Below, piece by piece: positions 27,678 to 37,597 of a DNA stretch of 64,000 nucleotides. Below the pieces are notes generated by a model that did not search any database, was not told the DNA's origin, and saw only the letters and a program-made list of their open reading frames with translations. Each line of letters begins with the position of its first letter. Position 1 is the stretch's first letter. Made by a program: the position numbers and the translations under genes. Origin of the DNA: an uncultured Flavobacteriales bacterium (GTDB lineage Bacteria > Bacteroidota > Bacteroidia > Flavobacteriales > BACL11); assembly GCA_905181635.1 (NCBI GenBank), contig CAJIYM010000004.1, positions 204,264-268,263 on the forward strand, written 5' to 3'.

Positions 27678-28246
27678 ACACAAAACACAAAATAATAATT
27701 TCAGTTTCAGGAGCAAGCGGATCAATATACGCAAAGGTCCTATTTGATAAATTAGTACAACTAAAAGAACAAATAGAAGTAGTTGGCGTTTTAATGAGCG
27801 AAAACGCAAAATATGTATGGCAAACAGAGTTAGGCAATTCAAATTACAATAATTATCCTTTTACTTTTTATGAGAAGATGGATTTTATGGCTCCCTTTGC
27901 AAGTGGCTCGGCAAATTTTGGTACAATGATTATTTGTCCTTGCTCAATGGGAACTATGGGAAGGATTGCTACAGGAATAAGTAATGATTTAACAACTAGA
28001 GCTGCTGATGTTATCTTAAAAGAAAGAAGGAAACTCGTAATTGTAGCCAGAGAAACACCACTTAGTTTAATTCATATTAATAATATGAAAATTATCACTG
28101 AAGCAGGAGGAATTATATGCCCTGCAACTCCATCATTTTATAGCAATCCGCAAAACTTTGAAGAACTTGCTGCCACTGTAATTGATCGAGTTTTGATGCT
28201 AAGTGGTTTAGAGAATAAATCATATAGTTGGGGAGAAAAACAATAA
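27674..28246 (+). CDS. ubiX: Flavin prenyltransferase UbiX
   Basis: UbiX makes the prenylated FMN cofactor used by UbiD-type decarboxylases. The 190 residues contain the FMN-binding ISVSGASGSIYAKVL near residue 8, the CPCSMGTMGRIATGISNDL segment near 90, and ARETPLSLIHI near 132. Its start overlaps the preceding barrel gene as ATGA, so it is the last cistron of the envelope operon by position. No ubiD-like gene is in the window. Confidence 0.94.
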   Translation: MNTKHKIIISVSGASGSIYAKVLFDKLVQLKEQIEVVGVLMSENAKYVWQTELGNSNYNNYPFTFYEKMDFMAPFASGSANFGTMIICPCSMGTMGRIATGISNDLTTRAADVILKERRKLVIVARETPLSLIHINNMKIITEAGGIICPATPSFYSNPQNFEELAATVIDRVLMLSGLENKSYSWGEKQ

Positions 28247-28288
28247 AATATTAAATTTTGGGTTATTGTGTTATAAACTATAAATCCG

Positions 28289-28474
28289 ATGTTAGAATTC
28301 AGTAAAAAAATACTTCAGAAGGTAAGCTTTGATAAAGGACTATTTAAAAAAGAATTACAAAAAAGCGCTAGATGGATTAGCAAACATGAAACAGCAGCTT
28401 TAAAGATTTGGGCATTAACCTATTTCTCTCATTACAAGGAAACAATTCTAGAAGTTTTTGATAAAGTATACTAA
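28289..28474 (+). CDS. Conserved-looking 61-residue protein, function unknown
   Basis: A short, lysine- and aromatic-rich helical protein starting [20 protein letters not shown] and ending EVFDKVY. It has no signal or membrane helix. It follows ubiX by 42 nt on the same strand and overlaps the end of ruvB by 4 bp tail to tail. The even, non-repetitive composition and spacing support coding. I think similar proteins occur in other flavobacteria, but I cannot name a family. Confidence 0.7.
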   Translation: MLEFSKKILQKVSFDKGLFKKELQKSARWISKHETAALKIWALTYFSHYKETILEVFDKVY

Positions 28475-29493
28475 AATAAATTTGCTTGATTAGCTGGCTT
28501 AATTCTTCCCAGATGCTTAAAGGCTAATTCTGTAGCTTGACGACCTCTAGAAGTTCGCATTAGATAACCTTCCATAATTAAAAAAGGCTCATACACCTCT
28601 TCAATAGTGCCAGCTTGCTCTCCTACAGCAGTAGCTATAGTTGTCAGCCCAACTGGGCCACCATTAAACTTATCAATGATAGTTGTCAAAATTCTATTAT
28701 CCATTTCATCAAGACCATGCTCATCTACACTTAAAGCTGTTAAAGAAAATTGAGTGATCTTCTTATCAATACTACCGTCTCCTTTAATTTGCGCAAAATC
28801 ACGTACTCGCCTTAATAAAGCATTTGCAATTCTTGGAGTGCCTCTACTCCTTCCTGCAATTTCAATAGCTGCATCCTTTGCTATACTTACATCCAAAATG
28901 GAAGAGGATCTGTTTACAATTTTAGATAATAAATCAATTTTATAATATTCAAGACGAGAGTTAATTCCAAAGCGAGCTCTGAGAGGGGCTGTCAATAAAC
29001 CTGATCGAGTAGTTGCACCAATTAAAGTAAAAGGATTTATTTTTATTTGAACAGAACGTGCATTCGGGCCTGACTCAATCATAATATCAATTTGATAATC
29101 TTCCATAGCTGAATACAAATACTCCTCAACTATAGGGTTTAACCTGTGAATTTCATCAATAAATAAAACATCTCTATCTTCCAAGTTAGTGAGTAAACCA
29201 GCTAAATCTCCTGGCTTATCCAAAACAGGCCCAGATGTAGTTTTAATACCTACCTCAAGCTCATTTGCAATAATATTTGCTAAAGTAGTTTTGCCTAGCC
29301 CAGGAGGACCATGCAGTAAAACATGGTCTAGCGCTTCTTCTCTCTCTTTAGCGGCTTTAATAAATACTTCCAAATTATCTACAATTTTTTCTTGGCCCTC
29401 AAAATCATCAAATAATTTAGGGCGCAATACTTGCTCTACCGCTAACTCCTCTTCAGAATCAACTTTATGCTCAGGATTTAGGTTTTCACTCAT
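28471..29493 (-). CDS. ruvB: Holliday junction helicase motor RuvB
   Basis: RuvB is the AAA+ ATPase that drives branch migration with RuvA. The Walker A motif is GPPGLGKTT near residue 62, Walker B is [10 protein letters not shown] near 108, and the sensor segment GATTRSGLL lies near 157, followed by the winged-helix end ([17 protein letters not shown]). I start it at the ATG at 29493 (340 residues, MSENLNPEH) rather than seven codons upstream, because TATATTTG sits between the two candidate starts. Confidence 0.96.
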   Translation of the reverse strand: MSENLNPEHKVDSEEELAVEQVLRPKLFDDFEGQEKIVDNLEVFIKAAKEREEALDHVLLHGPPGLGKTTLANIIANELEVGIKTTSGPVLDKPGDLAGLLTNLEDRDVLFIDEIHRLNPIVEEYLYSAMEDYQIDIMIESGPNARSVQIKINPFTLIGATTRSGLLTAPLRARFGINSRLEYYKIDLLSKIVNRSSSILDVSIAKDAAIEIAGRSRGTPRIANALLRRVRDFAQIKGDGSIDKKITQFSLTALSVDEHGLDEMDNRILTTIIDKFNGGPVGLTTIATAVGEQAGTIEEVYEPFLIMEGYLMRTSRGRQATELAFKHLGRIKPANQANLF

Positions 29494-29501
29494 TTTGATA
29501 G

Positions 29502-29509
29502 CAAATATA
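29502..29509 (-). promoter_or_regulatory. Promoter -7 box of ruvB (TATATTTG)
   Basis: TATATTTG on the minus strand lies 8 nt upstream of the chosen ruvB ATG. The longer alternative start would fall inside this box. Confidence 0.6.
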
Positions 29510-29522
29510 AACAATAATTGAC

Positions 29523-29550
29523 AAAAAAAGAGCCAGTGTAGCTGACCCTT
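29523..29550 (-). terminator. Probable terminator of the alternative complex III operon
   Basis: The minus strand can form a 5-bp stem GUCAG / CUGGC (one G-U pair) with a 5-nt loop, followed after two bases by seven U residues. It lies about 25 nt past the last operon gene. The stem is short, so confidence is moderate. Confidence 0.55.
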
Positions 29551-29574
29551 GATTTTTATATTAACAATAAACTA

Positions 29575-30795
29575 TTAAGTGTGTAAGTTCTGACTTTCTT
29601 CTAAAAAAGGATGATGCTTTACTTCAATATTTCTTTTAGCTAAATTTGACATGAAAACTCTTAAGAAAAATCCAAGAAAACCAATACCTACACCTATCTC
29701 AAGTAATCCTAGATGTCCATGCTCATGTAGTGTTCCTGGGGCAAACAATAGATATGAATTAATCCAATGTCCAATTAAAATGACTAAACAAACAAATACA
29801 AGACGATTCCTATTTCTCTTAGCATCTCTACTCATCAGAAAGAGTGTTGGAACAATAAAATTAATTGCAAGACTAAACCAGAAAAGAAATCTATAATTTT
29901 CGAGCTCTATTCTTTCAAGATGATAGGTAACTTCCTCAGGTATATTTGCATACCAAATTAGCATAAATTGCGAGAACCACATATAAGTCCATACAATGGA
30001 AAAAGCAAAAATTAACTTTCCTAAATCATGAATATGACTATCGTTTAAATGCTTTAAATAACCTTGCTTGTTAAGCAATAATGCTAACAATAAAATTGAT
30101 GTAAAACCAATTGTGGCCCACTCACTGAAAATATACCAACCAAATAATGTACTAAACCAATGTGCATCAATAGACATAATCCAATCCCAAGAAGCAGTTG
30201 AAGAAGTCACAGCAAATAATACAATAAACCATGCAGACACTTTAAGACCCTTCCAATATGACTTTTCACCAATACCACCTTCATTGTCACCATCTAAAGA
30301 AATTTGCCTTAATCTTTTTGCGCAATATAGCCAAATACCGACATATAAAAATGACCTAAAAAGAAAAAACATTGAATTTAAATACGGTTCCTTTCCTGCT
30401 ATTATTTTATCATAATTAGGAGCGCCCTCAGTCATAATACCATCTTCTAGCCAATGATAAATATGGTTACCTCCAAAATGAAAAACAGCAGTCACTACAA
30501 TAAATAACATAACAAAGCAAGTGTAAGGCAAAAAGGTCATTATAGCTTCAGGCACTCTTTTGATAGCTATAGACCAACCGGCTTCGGCAACATGTTGTAA
30601 TGCAATAAAAAATACAGCAAATATAGAAATACCAAGAAAGAAATAATTATTAAACAATAGATTTGTCCAAGCAGCATGATTATCAAAAATAAATGCAATT
30701 GCAATTGAAAATAGCCCAATTATAATCATAACCAATGAGGCTACACTCAAATTCTTATTTAGAGTATACATATTTATATTATCTAATTTATTCAT
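29575..30795 (-). CDS. actF: Alternative complex III subunit ActF
   Basis: ActF is one of the membrane subunits of the quinol:cytochrome c oxidoreductase called alternative complex III. The protein is about 406 residues with about ten hydrophobic helices, including FFLGISIFAVFFIALQHVAEAGW near the N-terminus and WDWIMSIDAHWFSTLFGWYIF in the middle, matching the ActF family. The start at 30795 (MNKLDNINMYTL) overlaps ActE by 8 bp; a longer frame from 30831 would overlap by 44 bp and is less likely. It ends the operon. Confidence 0.92.
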   Translation of the reverse strand: MNKLDNINMYTLNKNLSVASLVMIIIGLFSIAIAFIFDNHAAWTNLLFNNYFFLGISIFAVFFIALQHVAEAGWSIAIKRVPEAIMTFLPYTCFVMLFIVVTAVFHFGGNHIYHWLEDGIMTEGAPNYDKIIAGKEPYLNSMFFLFRSFLYVGIWLYCAKRLRQISLDGDNEGGIGEKSYWKGLKVSAWFIVLFAVTSSTASWDWIMSIDAHWFSTLFGWYIFSEWATIGFTSILLLALLLNKQGYLKHLNDSHIHDLGKLIFAFSIVWTYMWFSQFMLIWYANIPEEVTYHLERIELENYRFLFWFSLAINFIVPTLFLMSRDAKRNRNRLVFVCLVILIGHWINSYLLFAPGTLHEHGHLGLLEIGVGIGFLGFFLRVFMSNLAKRNIEVKHHPFLEESQNLHT

Positions 30796-31372
30796 TACTG
30801 TAATTCTGAAGTGCTTGAACATATAAAACAACCTTCCATCTTTCTTCTTCTGTTAGCTGAGAAGAATGAGGTCCCATTGCATTTAAGCCATAAGTAATTG
30901 CATGAAATATCTGCCCTGTAGTTAATTCTCGCATAGTGTTGCCTGATCTCCTAAGCAGAACACTGTCGTTATAGTGAGGGATAGCAGAGTATACTGGATG
31001 AGTTATTGATCCTCCCCCTGCGCCATTAGGCCCATGGCAATGCTTACAAAACATTGCATAAAGAGCTTTACCTTCACCAGTATTTTTATCATTAGTGTCA
31101 TATGGGTTAGTAGCTTTTTTCCCTGCAAGTAGATAATCTTCTTGACTAGGCCCAAAACTAAATGTTGTCAAATAGCCTCTTGCAATAGTACCTTTTACGG
31201 GATCTCTAGCATTAAGGCTATCACTAAAAACTTTGTTTTTTCCATATGTTTCTAAAGATGGAGAACGATACATATCTGGCATATACTCATACCCTCTACC
31301 ATCATTACCACAAGAAGCAAGCAACAAACCAATACTGCAAATTATAAAAAATTTAGCTTTCATCTTTCTCAT
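30788..31372 (-). CDS. actE: Alternative complex III subunit ActE, monoheme cytochrome c lipoprotein
   Basis: ActE passes electrons from the multiheme subunit to the acceptor. The 194 residues have a lipobox (LLLASC, Cys21), then a class I cytochrome c domain with the heme site CKHCH near residue 110 and a distal Met candidate in NAMGPHSSQL. Two in-frame ATG codons are possible (31372 and 31363); both overlap the actD end and either gives a normal signal sequence. Confidence 0.94.
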   Translation of the reverse strand: MRKMKAKFFIICSIGLLLASCGNDGRGYEYMPDMYRSPSLETYGKNKVFSDSLNARDPVKGTIARGYLTTFSFGPSQEDYLLAGKKATNPYDTNDKNTGEGKALYAMFCKHCHGPNGAGGGSITHPVYSAIPHYNDSVLLRRSGNTMRELTTGQIFHAITYGLNAMGPHSSQLTEEERWKVVLYVQALQNYSNE

Positions 31373-31889
31373 TTATTTCAGTAACATTAGATTTTTCAAG
31401 TAATCTTACAACATTATTTTTATCTTCATTATAAAGAATTTCAACTAAGAATTTATCATCAGTCGTCCTTGGATCAGGGCTTGTTGTTTTGCTACCCGGA
31501 TATAAATTATTTCTAATTAAATACGTAATTGACATTAAATGAGCTGCAAAAAGTACGGTACACTCAAAAATAATTGGAACAAAAGAAGGAAGGTTATGGT
31601 AAAATGTAGAATTTGGTTTCCCTCCTATATTCATTGGCCAACTTTTTCCAACGCCCGAAATCATAATGTAATAAATCAAAAGTCCTCCAAAACTTAGTCC
31701 AATACAGCCATAAATAAATGCTGTAATAGCCATTCTTGTCTCCTTAAGACCTAAAATAGGGTCAAGACCATGTATTGGAAATGGACTATACACTTCATTA
31801 ACAACTATATTGCTGTCTTTTAAGTCTTTAACAACTGTCAAGACATCTTGTTCATCATCAAAAATTGCATGTATAATTTTATCTCTCAT
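31353..31889 (-). CDS. actD: Alternative complex III subunit ActD (DUF3341)
   Basis: This 178-residue subunit has a soluble N-terminal region (HAIFDDEQDVLTVVKDLKD) and two hydrophobic segments near residues 53-75 and 105-125, matching the DUF3341 family that forms ActD. The motif VNEVYSPFPIHGLDPILGL near residue 30 is characteristic. It lies between actC (2-nt gap) and actE (20-bp overlap). Confidence 0.94.
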   Translation of the reverse strand: MRDKIIHAIFDDEQDVLTVVKDLKDSNIVVNEVYSPFPIHGLDPILGLKETRMAITAFIYGCIGLSFGGLLIYYIMISGVGKSWPMNIGGKPNSTFYHNLPSFVPIIFECTVLFAAHLMSITYLIRNNLYPGSKTTSPDPRTTDDKFLVEILYNEDKNNVVRLLEKSNVTEINEKDES

Positions 31890-31891
31890 TT

Positions 31892-33265
31892 TTACTTTTT
31901 ATATTCAGAACCTGATGATTTGAGTATACTCTTTATCTCAGCTTGCGCAATAACAGGAAATGCTCTTGCATAAAGTAGAAATAAAACAAAAAAGAATCCA
32001 ATTGTTCCAACAAAAATTCCAATATCAATAAAGGTAGGTGAAAACATAGTCCATGATGAAGGAAGAAAATCTCTATGAAGAGAAGTAACAATAATTACAA
32101 AACGTTCAAACCACATTCCTATATTAACAAATATTGACAATATAAATGTAGCTACAAATGAGGTTCTTATTTTATATATCCAATAAAGTTGAGGAATTAC
32201 CACATTACAAGTCATCATACTAGCATATGCCCACCAATAAGGTCCTGTTGCACGATTTAGGAATGCATACTGTTCAAATTCCACACCTGAGTACCAAGCC
32301 ATAAAAAGTTCTGTAATATACGCAACTCCAACTAAAGAACCTGTGAAGAGAATAATGACATTCATATATTCTATATGCTTAATGGTAATGTAAGCCTCCA
32401 TATTAACAACCTTTCTCATGATAATTAATAATGTTTCAACCATAGCAAATCCCGAAAAAAGTGCTCCAAGAACAAAATAAGGCGGGAATATTGTAGTATG
32501 CCATCCTGGGATAATAGAGGTAGCAAAATCCATACTTACAATCGAATGTACAGAAAAAACAAGAGGTGTAGCAAGACCGGCTAACACTAAGCATACCTCC
32601 TCAAACCTTTGCCAATGTTTAGCCTTACCACTCCATCCAAACGCCATTAAACCATAAAGATTCTTCTTCATTGGGGATAATTTCTTGTCAATTCTATCCC
32701 TAAGCATTGCAAAATCTGGAATTAAACCAATATACCAGAAGACACAAGAAACGGAAAAATAAGTTGAAATAGCAAATACATCCCACAATAAAGGTGAGTT
32801 AAAGTTAACCCACAATGAACCAAACTGATTTGGTATTGGGAAAACCCAATAAGCTAACCAGGGCCTACCCATGTGTATAAGTGGGAATAGTGCTGCTTGA
32901 GCTACTCCAAAAATAGTCATTGCTTCAGCAGATCTATTAATAGCCATTCTCCATTTCTGTCTAAACAATAATAAAACTGCAGAAATTAATGTACCAGCAT
33001 GTCCAATACCAATCCACCATACAAAATTAGTGATATCCCAAGCCCAATTAACTGTTCTATTTAAACCCCAAGCACCTATACCAGTCCCAATTGTGTATGC
33101 CATACAAGCAAAACCCCACAACATCAAAACTGCAGCTAAAGAAAATAAAATCCACCAATACTTGTTTGCCTTACCTTCAACAGGTCTTGCAATATCTCTT
33201 GTTATATCATGATAAGTCTTGTTTCCAAGAATTAAAGGATCTCTTATTTTTGATTCTTTTTGCAT
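31892..33265 (-). CDS. actC: Alternative complex III subunit ActC (NrfD-like)
   Basis: ActC is the NrfD/PsrC-type membrane subunit that holds the quinol site next to ActB. The 457 residues carry about ten membrane helices, with family segments such as VNWAWDITNFVWWIGIGHAGTLIS near 68 and WHTTIFPPYFVLGALFSGFAM near 256. The start touches the actB stop by a shared base. Confidence 0.95.
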   Translation of the reverse strand: MQKESKIRDPLILGNKTYHDITRDIARPVEGKANKYWWILFSLAAVLMLWGFACMAYTIGTGIGAWGLNRTVNWAWDITNFVWWIGIGHAGTLISAVLLLFRQKWRMAINRSAEAMTIFGVAQAALFPLIHMGRPWLAYWVFPIPNQFGSLWVNFNSPLLWDVFAISTYFSVSCVFWYIGLIPDFAMLRDRIDKKLSPMKKNLYGLMAFGWSGKAKHWQRFEEVCLVLAGLATPLVFSVHSIVSMDFATSIIPGWHTTIFPPYFVLGALFSGFAMVETLLIIMRKVVNMEAYITIKHIEYMNVIILFTGSLVGVAYITELFMAWYSGVEFEQYAFLNRATGPYWWAYASMMTCNVVIPQLYWIYKIRTSFVATFILSIFVNIGMWFERFVIIVTSLHRDFLPSSWTMFSPTFIDIGIFVGTIGFFFVLFLLYARAFPVIAQAEIKSILKSSGSEYKK

Positions 33266-36243
33266 TAGGATTTGTTTCGTACTTTAGTTTGATAAAAAAC
33301 AGAAGGGTCAACATTTAAATGATCCAATAAATCGTAGGCTCTTTCATCATTTTTAAGCTTATAGACTTCGCTTTCTTTGTTGTTTGAATCTCCAAAAACA
33401 ATAGCATTAGTAGAGCATGAAGATGCGCAAACAGTTTGTGCTTCCTCATCTAGTACCGGTCTTCCTTCTTTCTTTGCATTTAATTTTAGTTCTTGTATTT
33501 TCTGAATACACATACTGCACTTTTCAATAACACCTCTTGATCTTACAACAACATCAGGATTTAAAACCATTTTACCATAATCATCATTCATATTAAAGTC
33601 AAACTTATCATTATCTGAATATTGGAACCAATTAAACCTTCTTACTTTATAAGGACAATTATTCGCACAATACCTTGTGCCAACACACCTGTTGTAAGTC
33701 ATCTGATTCAATCCTTCGTTACTATGCGTAGTAGCTGCCACAGGACAAACATTCTCACATGGAGCATTGTTACAGTGCTGACACATAACAGGCTGAAAAA
33801 CTACCTCTGGATTTTCAGATGGCTCCTCCATTTCCTTATACATATCAATTGTAGAAACATCATTTTTTGATGCCAACTCTTGAGTCATATCAGATGAATA
33901 ATAACGATCAATACGCATCCAGTGCATGTCACGACTATTTCTAATTTCTTGTTTACCAACTACAGGAATATTGTTTTCTGCCTGACACGCAATAACACAT
34001 TCTGCACAACCAGTACAAGATGTTAAGTCAATTGATAGATTCCAAAAATGTCCTGTTTTAAGATCTTGTTGATCATAAAAAGTTAATTCGTCAGCTTTAA
34101 GATCCCCCTTCCAAGTAGGATAAGTATCAGTGTGATTTCCTGATGATGGATTATTGATATACTCTGCCAATGATGTTTCTTTAACCATATCTCTACCCAT
34201 CATGGTATGATGTAATTGAGTAGAAGCAAATTCATGTTCACCCTCAATGTTCTCTAAAGCAATAAATTTTGAATTTAATAATGGAAATGCATTTAATCCA
34301 ATACCATTTGCAGCTTTTCCAGACTTCATTCTTCCATAACCTAAAGATAATCCAACTGTATTATTAGCTTGACCTGGCTGTATCATTACTGGAACTTTTT
34401 TTATGACAATATCATCTGATATTACATTAACTAAACTACCATTTAAAGCTCCATTTGCTACATTCCAGTTCTTTAAATTAAGGTTTTTTGCAGTTACTGC
34501 AGAAATAGTAATATAATTATCCCAGCATGCTCTGGATATTGGATCTGGCAACTCTTGAAGCCAAGGATTATTTGCTTGAGTACCATCCCCTATTCCAATT
34601 TTTTCGTATAAAGCTAACTCAATTTTATTTATATTATTTATTTCGAAAGATAATACATTCTCATTTAATTTTGCAATACTAGTTACTTGAGATTTTCTAT
34701 CTTTAATATTAAAAAACCCATCATGAACAGCTTTTTCCCAATTAACTCCTCTTTTACGCCAAAAATCAGACAAGAAACTATTATAATCGCTGTCATCTAG
34801 CCATTTTAGTAAGGTTTCCTCAAACTGCCTAGTATTGAATAGAGGTGCAATAGTTGGCTGCATCAAACTGTATGTATTGTAAGATGGATGAGCATCTCCC
34901 CAGCTTTCTAAATTATGATTATCTGGACAAACATATTCCATTAGCGATGCCGTTTCATCATTATATAGAGAAGTTGAAATTGTTAAAGGTACTTTAGATA
35001 AAGCATTAGAAAAATCTTTAGCATTATGGAGATTATATGCTGGATTAACCTTATAGGTTATTAAAGCTCCAATCTCATTATTTCCCATCTCTTCAATAAG
35101 GTTATTGACCTTAGCAGTATTACCTTGCCTAATATAAGATGGCATAGCTATAGACATCGTTTGGTCATAATTCCCTAAAATATAATTGATTGCATTAACT
35201 ATTAGTTGAGTTTTTTTATCATTACTATCACATACAATAATAGAACTACCCTTGTTGGCTTTTAATTTTTTAACTATTTCTGATAACCTATTATCTTTTG
35301 GATCTGACCCAGAAGATAACGAACTATATAAATCAGATAATAAAACTTTCTGTTCAGAAGGCTTTATTACAATTCGTTTATCAGCATTAGATCCTGATAG
35401 AGATAAATTTGTCTCTATTTGATAATGCTTAGACATCATTCCTTTTTTAGGATTCCTACCAGAAATATAGTCTGTTGAGTAGTCATTATTAAGCCAGTTA
35501 CCAATAAAATCAGCTCCAAAAGAAACTATAACATTTGCTTTAGAAAAATAGTAACTAGGAATTGCTCGTAAACCAAAAGATTCTTCATTTGCATTTAAAA
35601 TTCCATCATACGGAACAGCATCATGCATAATGTGCTCTACATTTTTATATTTTTTAGACAAATTTTCTAGCAAACTTATAATAGAAGGACTTAATATAGT
35701 AGCTGTTAATAAAATTATTTTTTTGTCCTTAATTTTAGATAATCGATCCTTTATATCTGAGTCTACTTCCAACCATTCCGCCTCAACACCATTTTTTAAT
35801 GGAGTCTTTAAACGTGCTGAATCATATAATGATAAAACAGAGGCTTGAACTCTAGCGTTTGTACAAGTTTTATTATTTTCAATCTTTATTGGACGACCCT
35901 CTCTATTTTTAACTAAAACACTAGCATAATCTCTACCATCATAAATAGTAGTTGCATAATAATTTGCCACTCCTGGAATTATTTCATCCGGTTTAATAAG
36001 ATAAGGAATAGATTTTACAATAGGAGCTTCGCAAGAAGCTAAAGTTGCAGCAGCAGTAGTAAATCCTAAAAATTTTAGAAAATCTCTCCTTGAAGTATTA
36101 GTACTAGATAAGTCATCAGACAAAAAATCATCAAGAGGTAATTTCTCTGCAAACTCATTATGAGCTAACTTCTCAATATCAGGATTATTTTCTAATTGCG
36201 CTAAGCCCTTCCAATATTTTTTATTATTTTTCATACTCTGCAA
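33265..36243 (-). CDS. actB: Alternative complex III subunit ActB (molybdopterin oxidoreductase-like, iron-sulfur)
   Basis: The 992-residue protein fuses a molybdopterin-oxidoreductase-like region (about 80-700) to a ferredoxin-type region (about 740-990). A twin-arginine-like signal SRRDFLKFLG is at residues 51-60, set in from the start as in the family. Four cysteine clusters are visible in the C-terminal part: CTGCAECVIACQ, CQHCNNAPCENVCP, CVGTRYCANNCPY and CSMCIQKI. In characterised complexes the first region has lost its molybdenum cofactor. It overlaps actC by one base. Confidence 0.95.
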   Translation of the reverse strand: MQSMKNNKKYWKGLAQLENNPDIEKLAHNEFAEKLPLDDFLSDDLSSTNTSRRDFLKFLGFTTAAATLASCEAPIVKSIPYLIKPDEIIPGVANYYATTIYDGRDYASVLVKNREGRPIKIENNKTCTNARVQASVLSLYDSARLKTPLKNGVEAEWLEVDSDIKDRLSKIKDKKIILLTATILSPSIISLLENLSKKYKNVEHIMHDAVPYDGILNANEESFGLRAIPSYYFSKANVIVSFGADFIGNWLNNDYSTDYISGRNPKKGMMSKHYQIETNLSLSGSNADKRIVIKPSEQKVLLSDLYSSLSSGSDPKDNRLSEIVKKLKANKGSSIIVCDSNDKKTQLIVNAINYILGNYDQTMSIAMPSYIRQGNTAKVNNLIEEMGNNEIGALITYKVNPAYNLHNAKDFSNALSKVPLTISTSLYNDETASLMEYVCPDNHNLESWGDAHPSYNTYSLMQPTIAPLFNTRQFEETLLKWLDDSDYNSFLSDFWRKRGVNWEKAVHDGFFNIKDRKSQVTSIAKLNENVLSFEINNINKIELALYEKIGIGDGTQANNPWLQELPDPISRACWDNYITISAVTAKNLNLKNWNVANGALNGSLVNVISDDIVIKKVPVMIQPGQANNTVGLSLGYGRMKSGKAANGIGLNAFPLLNSKFIALENIEGEHEFASTQLHHTMMGRDMVKETSLAEYINNPSSGNHTDTYPTWKGDLKADELTFYDQQDLKTGHFWNLSIDLTSCTGCAECVIACQAENNIPVVGKQEIRNSRDMHWMRIDRYYSSDMTQELASKNDVSTIDMYKEMEEPSENPEVVFQPVMCQHCNNAPCENVCPVAATTHSNEGLNQMTYNRCVGTRYCANNCPYKVRRFNWFQYSDNDKFDFNMNDDYGKMVLNPDVVVRSRGVIEKCSMCIQKIQELKLNAKKEGRPVLDEEAQTVCASSCSTNAIVFGDSNNKESEVYKLKNDERAYDLLDHLNVDPSVFYQTKVRNKS

Positions 36244-36247
36244 TTTA

Positions 36248-37465
36248 TTAATAATGACATTTAGAACATTCTAAACCACCCATCTTAGCAACTGTAATTG
36301 CTTCGCCTTTATATTTTTCTTTTAGCTGTTCGTGTAAGTGAGTGTAATAGCCATTACCTTCCATTTTCACTTCCGTTTCTCTATGACAATCAATACACCA
36401 CCCCATAGTTAGCTCTGAATACTGATATAACACATCCATTTCCTCAACTGGACCATGACATTCCTGACATTCTAATTCACCAACCACAACATGTTGAGAG
36501 TGATTGAAGTATGCGTGATCAGGTAAATTATGTATTCTTATCCATTCAATTGGCTTCTTCTCATAACCTGGAATATAAGTTCTAGAATCTGAATCAAAAC
36601 CAATTGCATCATATATTTTTTGAATTTCTACTTTTCCATTTACTGCACCTTCATTAATATATGTGTGACAATTCATACAAACATTAGCTGAAGGAATTCC
36701 TGAATGCTTGCTTTTTCTTGCACTAGTGTGACAGTAATTACAATCAACACCATTTATTCCAGCATGTATTTTGTGAGAAAACTCAATAGGTTGAGTTGGT
36801 TGATAATTAGTAGTAACACCTACCCCCATCAAGCTGTCATAAGTAAACTTAAACACAACAATAGCAATAAATAGTACCATAAATAGCTTGAAAGCATTGT
36901 TGGAAAGAAATATATTTTTCTGTACAATTATGGCCTCAGAAATACTTTCTGTATTTTGCCCTAAACTCTCCTTTAAACTATTTTTTACTGAAGATAAAAC
37001 AAAAACTAACACTAATAAAATTAAGGCAATAATCATTATTATTGTTGAATTACTAATTCCACTCTCTTCTGCAGTCACATTAGTTGCTAAGACAGGCTCA
37101 ACTTCAACAGGAGGTGCAGCTAGATAAGCAAATAAGTCCGAGAATTCATCATCTGAAAAATAAAATGATGACATTGCTGTCTTATTGTACTCTTCATAGA
37201 TTTTTATTGCTCTCTCATCTCCACTTGCTATTAATTCTTGAGAATTTCTTATCCATTTTACCAACCATTCTTTTTCATACTTATCAGTAACTCCTTTCAA
37301 TCCCGGGCCAACTAGCCTAGCATCAGTTATCATATGACATGCAGTACAATTCTGTTTAAAAATTTGCTCACCTTTTGCAACATCAGCAGCAGATAGCTGA
37401 TATGAAAAAATTGTCAGAATTAAAACAAGTAATTTATGGTAATTAAAGCTATGATTTGTAATCAT
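36248..37465 (-). CDS. actA: Alternative complex III subunit ActA, multiheme cytochrome c
   Basis: The 405-residue protein starts with a signal peptide and a class I cytochrome c domain with CTACH at 40-44. Two membrane helices follow (about 137-160 and 192-212), then a C-terminal pentaheme region with CNYCH, CMNCH, CQECH, CIDCH and CSKCH. That makes six heme sites in total, one more than the pentaheme count I recall for the characterised subunit. The C-terminal motif is right at the end of the protein. It is the first gene of actABCDEF, with a promoter box 31 nt upstream. Confidence 0.94.
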   Translation of the reverse strand: MITNHSFNYHKLLVLILTIFSYQLSAADVAKGEQIFKQNCTACHMITDARLVGPGLKGVTDKYEKEWLVKWIRNSQELIASGDERAIKIYEEYNKTAMSSFYFSDDEFSDLFAYLAAPPVEVEPVLATNVTAEESGISNSTIIMIIALILLVLVFVLSSVKNSLKESLGQNTESISEAIIVQKNIFLSNNAFKLFMVLFIAIVVFKFTYDSLMGVGVTTNYQPTQPIEFSHKIHAGINGVDCNYCHTSARKSKHSGIPSANVCMNCHTYINEGAVNGKVEIQKIYDAIGFDSDSRTYIPGYEKKPIEWIRIHNLPDHAYFNHSQHVVVGELECQECHGPVEEMDVLYQYSELTMGWCIDCHRETEVKMEGNGYYTHLHEQLKEKYKGEAITVAKMGGLECSKCHY

Positions 37466-37496
37466 ATAATGTTTGGTATGCAGTTTTTTTCGGATG

Positions 37497-37504
37497 CAAA
37501 TTTA
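37497..37504 (-). promoter_or_regulatory. Promoter -7 box of the act operon (TAAATTTG)
   Basis: TAAATTTG on the minus strand, 31 nt before actA, is the only consensus box seen ahead of the six-gene operon. Confidence 0.55.
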
Positions 37505-37597
37505 TATTTTTATATGTAATTTAAACATAGAGAAATGTTTAATTTTATAATTTATATTAGTTCTAAATAGCGACTTACAACAATAGTAAAGTTATAA

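Noticed and set aside
29189-29521. Plus-strand frame over ruvB
   Set aside because: Antisense to conserved Walker motifs of RuvB.
30068-30415. Plus-strand frame within actF
   Set aside because: Antisense of a clear membrane subunit; no start context or family match.
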